Shown: piece by piece, positions 20,079 through 29,642 of the stretch
How positions within the stretch are numbered: position 1 is the first letter of the stretch
How the letters are laid out: each line of letters begins with the position of its first letter
Assembly: GCA_948567375.1 (NCBI GenBank)
Contig: OX419758.1
Location: 36,151,001-36,215,000, forward strand
Origin: Lunularia cruciata
Taxonomy: Eukaryota; Streptophyta; Marchantiopsida; Lunulariales; Lunulariaceae
DNA length: 64,000 bases
Direction of reading: 5' to 3'
The notes under the pieces: model-generated
Told to the model about the DNA's origin: nothing
Seen by the model: only the letters and a program-made list of their open reading frames with translations
Databases searched by the model: none
Program-made: the position numbers and the translations under genes

Positions 20079-22793
20079 ATTTTCCGCAAGTTCATCCATG
20101 TGTTTGCTTTTAGTTACAAGGATTTGAAGGAAGTCACCTTGGAGGAGCACAAGATAGAGGTGGAGTCACATGCAAGACCAATCCGCCAAAAGCAACGTCG
20201 CATTAGCCCACCAATATCTTTGGTTGTGAAGGAGGAGATTGATAAGCTCAAGGAGGCTGGATTTATCTTTGAGGTGGAGAATTCAGAATGGGTGTCTCCA
20301 ATTGTCATTGTGAAGAAAAAGAATGGCAAGCTTCGGGTATGTGTGGATTACAAGAAGCTCAATGCTGTTACCAAGAAGGACTACTACCCATTGCCATTCA
20401 TTGATGAGATCTTGGAGGAGGTTGCAGGTCATGAGAGGTACAGTTTTGGAGATGGTTATAGTGGATATAACCAAATCAAGATTGCACCAGAGCATCAACA
20501 ACTCACCACATTCACCACACCTTGGGGAACTTACGCTTTCAAGGTCATGCCTTTTGGGCTTTGCAATGCTCCAGCCACATTCCAACGGTTCATGAACAAG
20601 GTATTTGAACCTTTCATTGGGAAATTTGTGAGAGATTTCATTGATGACTTTTGTGTCTATGGGAGCAAGGAGGAGCACTTTGAGCACCTAATCAAAGTCT
20701 TGCAACGCTTGGATGAGGCAAATGCATCACTCAACCCAGAGAAGTGCATTTTTGGATGTGAAGAAGGTCTACTTTTGGGGCACATCATCTCCAAGGATGG
20801 AATAGCAGTTGATCCTGAGAAGGTGAGGAAAATCTCAGACCTTCCATTCCCTTCAAGCTTGACAAAGTTACGCCAATTCTTGGGAATGGTTGGGTACTAT
20901 AGGAGGTTCATCTTCTCATTTTCCAACAAGGCTTATGCATTGACCATCTACATGAAGAAGGGTGTAGATTACATGGTGATTTTGGAAGACAAGGAGGCTC
21001 TCAAAGCTTTTGAGGAGCTCAAGCAATCCCTTGTTGTAGCTCCAATTCTTGCTAAACCTGATTGGAGTAAGCCTTTCATCCTCTACACTGATGCTTCTAA
21101 TGTAGCTATAGGATGCACTCTTAGTCAATTAGACCAAGATGGGCATGATCATCCAATAGCTTATGCTAGTAGGCAGATGGTTTCAGCAGAGAAGAACTAC
21201 TCTGTCATAGAGAGAGAAGGGTTGGCAGTGATCTTTGGTCTCAAGAAGTTTAGACACTACTTGATTGGAGGGAAAGCCACAATTGTCACGGATCACAAGG
21301 CTTTGAAGTACATCTTCAACAAGCCTAATGTTGAAGGGAGACTAGCAAGGTGGATGATACTCTTGTCTGAGTATGACTACACAATTGAGGATAGGCCAGG
21401 AAAGAAACATGCAAATGCTGATTTGTTATCTAGAGCCTATGATCATGATGGAGATGAGCCAGTAGATGATTCCTTCCCGGATGAGGAGCTCATGACAATC
21501 TCAGTCACTCAAGAGATTCCAATGGAGTACAAGGAGATTGTGGATTTTGTGACAAGAGGTAACTATCCAGAAGGGATGCATGCTAGGGAGAGGAAGGCCC
21601 TTGCAGCAAGATCTAGACCTTACACAATGGTGGAGGATATTCTTTTTCACCAAGGAGCAGATGGTCTACTTCGAAGAGCAGTGGGTAAGGAAGAGTCTAT
21701 CCTACTCATAAAGGAGTTTCATGAAGGTTTAGTATGTGGAGGACACTTTGCAGGAAAGGTGACTGCTTTCAAGATTCTAGATGCAGGTTACCATTGGAGA
21801 GGGATTTTCAAGGATTGTCTTGATTATTGCAAAACTTGTCATGTTTGTCAAGCTTTTGCTAGAAAGTCTACATCCACTCCACCACTTAGATCAATTCTAT
21901 TGCTAGGACCTTTTGAGAAGTGGGGAATTGATTTTGTAGGACCTCTCAATAGAACCCCAAGGAACAATCGGTACATTGTGGTAGTTACTGATTACCTTAC
22001 CAAGTGGGTTGAGGCTAGACCATTGAGGGACAAGAATGAAGATGAAATGGGTAGATTTCTTTATGAACGCATTATCACTAGGTTTGGATGCCCTTTGGAG
22101 TTGGTTTCTGATAGAGGAGGAGAGTTTACAGGAAGCATTACTACAGCCATGCTACGACATTTCTCTATCACACATAGAGTAACTACATCCTATAAGCCAA
22201 ATTCCAATGGCTTGGCAGAGAGAACCAATCAGACCTTGTGCATGATGTTGGCCAAAGATGCAGAAATGGAGGGGGCTAAACATCATTGGGACAAGAGGAT
22301 TCATGCAGTTTTGTGGGAGTATAGGACAACCATGAAGACTTCCACTGGATATTCTCCATTCCAATTGGTGTATGGTATTGAGTCTACCTTACCTATTCAC
22401 TTTGATCTTCCTACCTTCCAAAGCATTCATAGGAGATTGAAGAAAGCACAAGGAAGTGATGCAGAGAAGTCAAGGAAGGATCAACTCATGGAGTTGGAAG
22501 AGGCAAGAGCAGTTGCTATGGTTCGAGTGGAGCAAGCCCAAAGGAAACAAAAGGAGAGCTATGACAAGAGGCAAGGCAAGAAGAAGGTGGAGCCTTTCAA
22601 AGAAGGTGATTGGGTAATGTTGTTTGATTCCATTCGATTCAAGAGAGTACAAAAGAAGTTTTTGCCTAAGTACTTTGGACCTTTCATAGTAGAGAAGGTG
22701 TGGGGAAATTACACTTATGATCTCAAGGAGTTGGGAGGAAGACACTTTGATAGGATTAACCATGATAAGTTGAAGATGTACCATAGAAGGTAG
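20079..22793 (+). CDS. G1 pol: reverse transcriptase, RNase H, integrase
   Basis: Open throughout. The first Met is at 20100 (897 aa from there), but the frame is continuous from gag-protease through the UAG, so translation may begin by readthrough. RT: 'VCVDYKKLNAVT', 'GYNQIKIAPEHQQLTTF', 'MPFGLCNAPATFQRFMN' and catalytic FIDD (Asp182-Asp183, nt 20643-20648). RNase H: 'LYTDASNVAIGCTLSQ' and 'TDHKALKYIF'. Integrase: HHCC finger ending CKTCHVCQ, catalytic 'WGIDFVGPL', 'VSDRGGEF' (Asp at 22110-22112) and Glu in 'NSNGLAERTN'. The GPF/Y-like end reads 'FGPFIVEKVWGNYTYDL', and the stop is at 22791-22793. No chromodomain follows. All catalytic residues I can check are present. Confidence 0.93.
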   Translation: MFRKFIHVFAFSYKDLKEVTLEEHKIEVESHARPIRQKQRRISPPISLVVKEEIDKLKEAGFIFEVENSEWVSPIVIVKKKNGKLRVCVDYKKLNAVTKKDYYPLPFIDEILEEVAGHERYSFGDGYSGYNQIKIAPEHQQLTTFTTPWGTYAFKVMPFGLCNAPATFQRFMNKVFEPFIGKFVRDFIDDFCVYGSKEEHFEHLIKVLQRLDEANASLNPEKCIFGCEEGLLLGHIISKDGIAVDPEKVRKISDLPFPSSLTKLRQFLGMVGYYRRFIFSFSNKAYALTIYMKKGVDYMVILEDKEALKAFEELKQSLVVAPILAKPDWSKPFILYTDASNVAIGCTLSQLDQDGHDHPIAYASRQMVSAEKNYSVIEREGLAVIFGLKKFRHYLIGGKATIVTDHKALKYIFNKPNVEGRLARWMILLSEYDYTIEDRPGKKHANADLLSRAYDHDGDEPVDDSFPDEELMTISVTQEIPMEYKEIVDFVTRGNYPEGMHARERKALAARSRPYTMVEDILFHQGADGLLRRAVGKEESILLIKEFHEGLVCGGHFAGKVTAFKILDAGYHWRGIFKDCLDYCKTCHVCQAFARKSTSTPPLRSILLLGPFEKWGIDFVGPLNRTPRNNRYIVVVTDYLTKWVEARPLRDKNEDEMGRFLYERIITRFGCPLELVSDRGGEFTGSITTAMLRHFSITHRVTTSYKPNSNGLAERTNQTLCMMLAKDAEMEGAKHHWDKRIHAVLWEYRTTMKTSTGYSPFQLVYGIESTLPIHFDLPTFQSIHRRLKKAQGSDAEKSRKDQLMELEEARAVAMVRVEQAQRKQKESYDKRQGKKKVEPFKEGDWVMLFDSIRFKRVQKKFLPKYFGPFIVEKVWGNYTYDLKELGGRHFDRINHDKLKMYHRR

Positions 22794-22825
22794 AGAGACC
22801 TTCACTTTGAGGACAAAGTGAAAAC

Positions 22826-22841
22826 TTAGTCCGGGGGTAAA
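22826..22841 (+). promoter_or_regulatory. G1 polypurine tract
   Basis: 'cttagtccgggggtaaa' lies immediately before the 3' LTR. The G run is the expected plus-strand primer site, and G2 has the same with one C-to-T change. Confidence 0.6.
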
Positions 22842-23520
22842 TGTAACACCCATTTGTGCATGTGTGTGGTATTGTGATATTTAGCTTGGTATTACAAGTA
22901 CTTAAGAGATATTATTTATATAGAGATAAAGGATGGTTCTATATTAGTCATGGTTAGCTAAAGTTAGTCATAGCTAAGATAGATGGGACCTTACTTTAGA
23001 GGAAGTAGAAAAGATGAGCACCACTATTTTGGATTTTAGTGTGTTGACTTGGTATTATTCCTAGGTGTTTGGCTTTGGGGAAAGAGTTGAGAACTCTTGG
23101 GCCCGCAAGCCTTTTTGTTTTGGATTCTTCTTTAGTCCAAGGATAGCCCATGTGAAGGAATCCTTGCTTTAGTGGTTGGGTCAAGATAAGGGGAATATGC
23201 CCATGTGAATGGATATTCCTTTCTACTTTTTGACTTTACTTGACTTTTAGTCTAGTAACTTGAGTTACTACGGTAATTAGTAACTTTGGTACGTAACTAT
23301 TTCACAAGTATATAAACAAGGAGTGAGGAGGTACTCATCATCCTTTCATTTGCAACTATCTCTCTCTCATTGAGTTCTCTAGTGAGCAATGTCTTGAGTC
23401 TTGGAGTGTTGGCCTTGGAGGAGTATGATGGAGTTGGGGTTCCTTGCCTTCTTAGTCCATGGTGCGCTACCATAATAGCCATCAGAGGTTCATCCTGAGT
23501 GAGAGACAGGCCGGCTCACA
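22842..23520 (+). repeat. G1 3' LTR
   Basis: 679 bases, apparently identical to 15720-16398. GAAC follows at 23521-23524. Confidence 0.95.
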
Positions 23521-23524
23521 GAAC

Positions 23525-24022
23525 GTAGACAACAAGCTCCTCACGTGTGATGTACTATGTCGAACTACCACCTAGAGATGTTTGGATCTAAAATGGACAC
23601 CTCTCCACATCGGTCTTCCGTAACTCCAGATTGACAACTGCAACCTTCTCCAACATAAAGGGCTGTGCACCAGAGTCTAACAAGACTCTCTATGGTGAAT
23701 AGACCTTCCTTGAAGGTCCCACCAAAAAAAATCCCCCCTCTGGTTATCCAATAGGACAACACCAGGTGTGAACCGCGCTCTCTCAAAGGCCGGTCTAGTT
23801 GGCAACTCCTTCAGTCTAGCCGCTGCTGCCTGCCATAAACCATTGGTTGCTGAACGGATCCCATGCTCCTCAACCAAGTCAGCTCCACTACTAACCACCT
23901 CTGCTCTAGTAGTAGGAACCGCACCATCCCTACTCTCACACAGCGTGGCAGCCAACGGGAATACTAGGGCTAGGTCAACTCCCAATGTAAACATGTCACT
24001 AGCTGAAAACAAAGGATGCCAC
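23525..24022 (-). pseudogene. M2 protease N-terminal part and gag-protease linker
   Basis: On the minus strand the protease active site reads VLLDSGAQPFML, with DSGA at 23666-23677, followed by 'KVAVVNLELRKTDVERCP'. The open stretch 23677-24012 lies upstream in another frame, so a frameshift occurs near the active site. The domain is continued at 15600-15719 beyond G1. Confidence 0.78.
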
Positions 24023-26651
24023 TGTCAGGAAAATTGTTTGGCCTCGAGAGTGCACCGAGCACCTGGCTGCTTGTGCTTAGTATGCCTTTATTGTAGTTGA
24101 TTTAGAGTTTCTCGTAGACTGACATTCTCTTCCTATTCCTGGTGTGGTAGAAATCTCAACTCTATAAACTTTTGGGTTTTTCTTTGTTTCCTGATGTTGG
24201 GTTTCTGAGGGTTTGTGTTTGTCTTTGGCCTTCGCAGAACTGGCTAGTTCACGTGGGTTCTGCTACGGTTTCAGACCCGACGGTCCCTAGGAATGGCTGG
24301 GAATTTCACAAACAACAAATAGTATTCTATTCGGCTCAACCCGACACCCAGACTACTGAATCAACCATTCATATAGATGGACTGAGAGCTCCTAAAATAG
24401 AACTTCCTCAATGCTAGTCACAGATCAAATACACCATTGTCTCAGGATTTGTCATTCATAAAATTTCAGTTGCAAGGTTCACAATTTTGGGAAAGCCAAC
24501 CAACTCCAGTTCAAATAGTGTCTACACTAAATTATGACAAAAAATCAATTTAGCTGGCGCCTTCACATGCACTCTGTCCGATAACAATAAAGACAACTCA
24601 CCCTCCGGACTTCTTCCTTCACCTCCCAACAACACTCCCATCAATGCTTTCTCCTCTGAAAACCCTCACAAAGATCCATTGAAAAACCCCTATTCAGCCC
24701 TCTCCTTCTCAAAATCCTACAACCACTCCTTGCAAAGCTCTTCTGGCATTTTCCAGAATGCGCTCTACTATCATTTCCCGAAAGCTCTCTGTCCAGCTCT
24801 CATCGGTCTCGAATTTTCATATCCTATCAGCATGTGCACTCCCGCAAGACTTTCTCCTCTGAAAACCCTCCAAAAGATCCACTAAAAACCCCTGTTCAGC
24901 CTCCCCTTCTCGAAATCCTGCAACCACTCCTTGCAAAGCTCATGTGGTATTTTCTCGAAAGCTCTCTATTGTCCTTTCCCGAAAACCCTCTGTCTCTCTC
25001 AAAAGTTCCTGCAAACTTCTCTCTTGAACCTCCTTTGGCATTTCCCGGAACTGTCAGCCCTTCTCACTGTGAAGAACTCAACTCTTGTCAACTCTTCTCT
25101 TGAAAACTTTCCCTGTCATTTCCCAAAACTGTTAGCCCTTCTCACTGTGAAGAACTCAACTCCTGCACAACCTTGCCAACTTCCCTCTCAAAATCCTCTG
25201 GCATTTCTCGAATTGTCAGCCCTTCTCACTGTGAAGAACTCAACTCCTGCCCAACCTTTCCAACTTCCCACTTGAAGATCCTCTAGCAGTTTCCCAAAAC
25301 TGTCAGCCCTTCATCTTTTGATAATTCTCCCTGTCAAGAACTCAACTCCTGCCCAACCTTGCCAAATTCCCTCTTGAAAATCCTCTGGCACTTTCCCAAA
25401 ACTTCCTGCCCAACCTTGTCAACTTCCCTCTCAAAAATCCTCTGGCACTTTCTGAAAACTGTCAGCCCTTCATCACTTTTGATTATTCTCCTTGTCAAGA
25501 ACTCCTGCCCAACCTTGTCAACTTCCCTCTCGAAAATCCTCTGGCACTTTCTTTCCAAAAACCCTACTCTCTTCTCTCAATAATTCCTGCAACTTCTCTC
25601 GAAAATCCTCAGGCATTTCCTGAAACTGTCAACCCTTCATCTCTCAAAAATCCTCCCTCACTTTCCAAAAACCCTACTCCTTTCTTCTCAAAATTTCCTG
25701 CAACTTCTCTCTCGAAACTCCTCTCCTCATTTCCTGAAACTCTACTCCTTTCTTCTCAAAATTTCCTGCAACTTCTCTCTCAAAACTCCTCCGGCACTTT
25801 CTTTCCAAAAACCCAACTCTCTTCTCTCAAAAATTCCTGCAACTTCTCTCAAAAATCCTCTGCCAACTTCTCTCAAAATCCTCTACCAACTTCTCTCTCA
25901 AAATCCTCTGGCATTTCTTGAAACTGTCAGCCCTTCCTCATTTTCAATAATTCTCACTGTCAAGAACTCCTGCCCATTCTTCTCCTGAAAACCTCTTGTG
26001 TCATTTCCCAAAAACTTCTTGCCCAACCTTGTCAACTTCCCTCTCAAAAATCCTCTGGCACTTTCTGAAAACTGTCAGCCCTTCATCTCTCAAAAATCCT
26101 CCCTCACTTTCCAAAAACCCTACTCCTTTCTTCTCAAAAATTCCTGCAACTTCTCTCAAAAATCCTCTGCCAACTTATCTCTCAAAATCCTCTCTCACTT
26201 TCCAAAAACCCTACTCCTTTCTTCTCAAAATTTCCTGCAACTTCTCTCTCAAAACTCCTTTCCTCATTTCCCAAAACTCTACACCTTTCTTCTCGAAATT
26301 TCCTGCAACTTCTCTCTTGAAACTCTTTGTCTCTCTCAAAAATTTTCTGGCTCCTTCTCCTCTAAGCCCAGTACTCTTTCATTCCAATAACGTAAACAAA
26401 ACCTGAGCTAGTGTAAACCCCCCACATTATGTCTTGGCTCCAGCCACATTAAAAGACTCCTTGAGCTAATAACACCATAACTTTTTCCAGCTTCACAATA
26501 ATATAGGAAATATTTCCCGCTGCAAGGTAGCAAAACCCACACCCGAGACATATTATCATAAATCCATGTTCCTTACAACAACTAAAAGAGTAAAGAAAAT
26601 TTATCACACCAAAAGCCTCAAGGGTACACTAGGGCTATTTTCCCAACGACA
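24023..26651. mobile_element. P1: TG...CA element with pyrimidine-rich minisatellites
   Basis: It begins TGTCAGGAAAATTGTTTGG and ends GGGCTATTTTCCCAACGACA. P2 shares both ends (32304-35276). It is flanked by CCAC and CCGC, a likely 4-base duplication with one CpG-type transition. No coding domain is visible. Ends and size suit a solo LTR or a non-autonomous LTR element of a Ty3 family. Orientation cannot be decided. Confidence 0.65.
24600..26395. repeat. P1 degenerate minisatellite array
   Basis: Phrases 'ctgtcagcccttctcactgtgaagaactcaactcctgc', 'cctctggcattt/cactttc' and 'ctactcctttcttctcaaaatttcctgcaacttctctc' recur many times with changing order. Unit lengths are about 45-90 bases. The plus strand is strongly C/T-rich, which leaves long frames open by chance on both strands. 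Confidence 0.75.
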
Positions 26652-27783
26652 CCGCATAATCAGTTGAGCCGCCCACAACATCATGCTAGACTTAGTCTGT
26701 GTAGTAGCAGGTGGCTGACTAGTAGGTAGTCTATCATGCACTCCATCACCACCTACCACACCTGCATTGGGATGTCTAGGAACCATGGATGTTGTCTGCA
26801 ATGCCTCAAATAGTGTGAAAGACTGGGGAAGTTTGATCTGTCTCCCAACCTCTCCTCTCTATGGGTCCAACTCCACTGATGCTTCTCTAGGCTCTGGAGC
26901 ACGTACTGCACTCCTAGTCACTGCTGTAGATGCATCCACTTGTGCTACTCCGCACATGAAGTCCAAAGCATCTTTATCACCAACATATGAGGTGGAAGCC
27001 TCAGCTTCCGAATGTGATCTCCTCTGAGCAATAGCCATACTAGCCAATCAGAATTAAGGGCATGTACTGCACCCCTACTAAGTGTAGATCCTCTACCACC
27101 ACCTCTACTACCTCATCCTCCATCAGCCGTCTCATGCGAGTGTATGCCTCACATAGGCTCTCTCCAGCCTTCCACTGGAACTCTTGCAAGCTCCTCAGCT
27201 TGTCAATCCGTACTCCTTGGTAGTTTTGCCTCAAACACAAGAAGAACTTCACCATGGGATTAAACCTCCGTACCACACTACCTCCTATAGTGGCACCTCC
27301 ACTCGTAGTAGCACTATCTCCAGCTAGTGCACCTCCACTAGCTCCACCAAAACTACTCGAGCTAGAACTTGTAGGTACAGCCAATCTACTCTTGGTCTCC
27401 AAACCTGAAGTGATAGAGACATAGTTTGGAGACAAATACTGTCTCCATAACTCAATCTCCTCCAAATGAGCTCTCCTAAACTCATGGTAGTCATCCATTG
27501 GCGGACCCTCCAAGTGCTGAAACAACTCCTTCCATGCCATGAAGGGTGTAAATAAAGTTGGGTTCCGCATTTGCTGTAGATCACACCAACTATCAAACTC
27601 CTAGATGAAGTCATCCAACTCAATGGTACCCACTATACCAGAGTAACGCTTAGGGCCTTTTGGAAGCCCTATAATCTCGTCCATGTCCCTCAACAAGGGT
27701 GTGGACACACCAAGTGCACTCTCAATTGAATCAGCTCTTGTGTCAAACTCCAACTCAAAGTCAATCTCCTCCCTCATTGGGAC
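26652..27783 (-). pseudogene. M2 gag
   Basis: The open stretch 27040-27570 carries a Ty3 gag core: 'MAWKELFQHLEGPP', 'RRAHLEEIELWRQYLSPNYVS', 'YQGVRIDKLRSLQEFQWKAGESLCEAYTRMRRL'-type text (shown here in parts). Upstream to 27783 the same protein continues in frame with one TAG. Downstream (26652-27039) the sequence is Ser/Thr/Ala-rich and less certain. No clear zinc knuckle is visible. The gag is broken and P1 is inserted just after it. Confidence 0.72.
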
Positions 27784-29189
27784 CTGAGATACAGGCTGAT
27801 ACCAAGCACCACTCTGAGTAAACCCACTATGTATTGTAGGGCTAACTCCTCTGGAATCCCCAAAGAACTACGTCCTGACCAAGTAACCGCAATAGCAAAC
27901 AAGATCCACCAACTGCAACCGCAAGTGCCCCACTAAGTGCCAACACCACCAAGTGCCAATACCAACTAAGCACCACCCACTAATGTAACTCTAACCAAGA
28001 TAACTACACTAGGGGAAAGGGCAACCTGTAACCTGCCATCATAACATGCACTCTCATGGTCTACAAGTCATCACTTCTTGCCTCACTGGAGAGAAACAAA
28101 TGTAGTATGATTGGTCATCACTCCAACCTCACTATTGAGAGCACACTAGAGCACCAACGCTCAAAAGTCAAGGCACCTCACACAAATGTGGTGCATAAAT
28201 AGGAAGTAAAGAATGGAGGGGGTCCAATCATAAGAAATCTAAACAAAAAACCTCCATCTCATAACACAACACGAGACTGACTCTGCCACCATTTGGCATT
28301 TGACATAAGAGAAGTTTGTGTCTTAGTCCTAAGCTACTAGGATCACCAAGAATGGGATCAAATTGCCTCTCCTAGCCAAAGCTACATGTGTATAGATAAC
28401 AGTGGCACAGTCACTAGAACAACAAGTGAGGGTGGACCTATTGGCTAGAGCACCAATCTAGGAACAAGAGATATAGGGGTCAAACCCTATTGCGCACAAT
28501 CTAGCAAGAAAGGTAGATTTTGCCAACCAATGACCAAGATCTACTCTAAACTAGCTAGCCTCACGCCAACAAGTTGGCTTGTTGGCCCTTCTAGGCCTTT
28601 GTAGCCTCTCATAGCCCTATGCCTCAAAACACCAAAATTAAGCAAAATGAGGCCTTTCTTCTTGCCACTTCAAACCTCCTCCAAAATTGGTAAAACTTCT
28701 CTAAATCTACAAAAGTCCTCCAAACTAGCCAAACTCCTCCAAATCTGGCCAAAATCTGACGTAAATCCCAACCAAAATCTGATGTAAACCCTAAAGTTGA
28801 TTGTCCGCCAAATCCTCCGCTAACTTTCCACTCGAGCCAAATTGACAATACGGGTTTTTCCAAATCACAAATTCAGGAGAATAGCTTCCCAACTCCACCT
28901 TCAATTTGACTTTCTGAGCCCAACTCGCAGCAAATTGGTCATGCCTTCACCTCTTGAGCTCAAAATCACAACAACTGCTCAAAATTTGCTCCTTCTTTGC
29001 TCAAAAATTTGCTAGCGCTTCCGCACACCGTCTGCCTTACTGCCAAATCTACAGCAATTGAACAAGCTTTTGCACACTAGGGAAACACCGAACTTGAATT
29101 GAGCTACCAATGATCCACTGAGCTTGGAGATACTACCAACACTCAAAGTTCCTACACCCAATTTCCCCTTGACTTCACTTCTTTGATGT
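27784..29189 (-). other. M2 leader region
   Basis: This lies between the gag N-terminus and the 5' repeat. I found no convincing primer-binding site next to 29190 and no domain in short open frames such as 28624-28863. Loss of part of the 5' LTR and primer site by deletion is possible. Confidence 0.5.
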
Positions 29190-29638
29190 AATCAGATTGT
29201 TTATCACTCTCAACTCAACTCAACTCAAATCAGTACTTGATCTGTCACTCTATAAACTGCCAACAATTGGGTTTTGATTACAGTCAAGCCACACCCACTC
29301 TAGCATAGAGAATCCAGGTGAGGCTCGCTGGCCTTTGTCCACCATAGCCAGGAACTCGAAGGCTCAATATCAAAGAAGTGAGCTCTCTAGAGCTCAATTT
29401 GAAACTATACTCCTTGGACTCGAGCTAGCTCTAAAACCCTAACAATCCCACTGATGGCACACTCGACGGTGCAAATGGTGCAAAGTGATGGTGGGCCCCA
29501 CCGTGAAGTCAGTACCCTGAACACAAAATCTGACCGTCAAAAATTAGTCTCTAAGATACTGCTAAAATAATTGAAACTTCTATCACTGGAAGTCCAATGT
29601 CTGAGCAATCTAGATGCGACACTACAAATGGCGTGACA
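29190..29638 (-). repeat. M2 5' LTR remnant (part B only)
   Basis: This 449-base segment matches 10927-11375 and ends ATGGCGTGACA beside the CACT duplication. Part A is absent on its inner side, unlike the 3' copy. Confidence 0.7.
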
Positions 29639-29642
29639 CACT

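Larger units (their letters stand above)
15720..23520 (+). mobile_element. G1: young, near-intact Ty3 retrotransposon (G family)
   Basis: LTRs 15720-16398 and 22842-23520 are both 679 bases and I see no difference between them. Primer-binding site, leader, two small ORFs, gag-protease, pol and polypurine tract are all present. A 4-base duplication, GAAC, is at 15716-15719 and 23521-23524. The insertion splits the M2 protease. There is no chromodomain. RT sequence and primer site place it with the Athila/Tat side of Ty3 rather than chromoviruses. It should be the most recent insertion in nest A. Confidence 0.95.
10820..29638 (-). mobile_element. M2: Ty3 retrotransposon with a C5-cytosine methyltransferase and PHD finger
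   Basis: The element is bounded by CACT at 10816-10819 and 29639-29642. It begins TGTCGTGCAT and ends ATGGCGTGACA on the plus strand. Without its inserts (G1, P1) it is about 8.4 kb. Read on the minus strand the order is LTR remnant (29638-29190), leader, gag (27783-26652), aspartic protease (23690-23525 and 15719-15600), methyltransferase (about 15288-14190), RT (about 13660-12905), RNase H tail (about 12897-12800), integrase and PHD finger (about 12640-11652), and 3' repeat. Many point stops but few frameshifts show slow decay after one insertion. M1 is a second, more fragmentary member. Gag, protease, RT and integrase do the normal retrotransposition steps. The extra domains are discussed in their own entries. 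Confidence 0.85.

Noticed and set aside
24679-26406. Several overlapping open frames on both strands (for example 25996-26406 and 25998-26390)
   Set aside because: They lie in the C/T-rich minisatellite of P1, which has few stop codons in any frame; products are low-complexity Ser/Leu/Lys strings with no domain.
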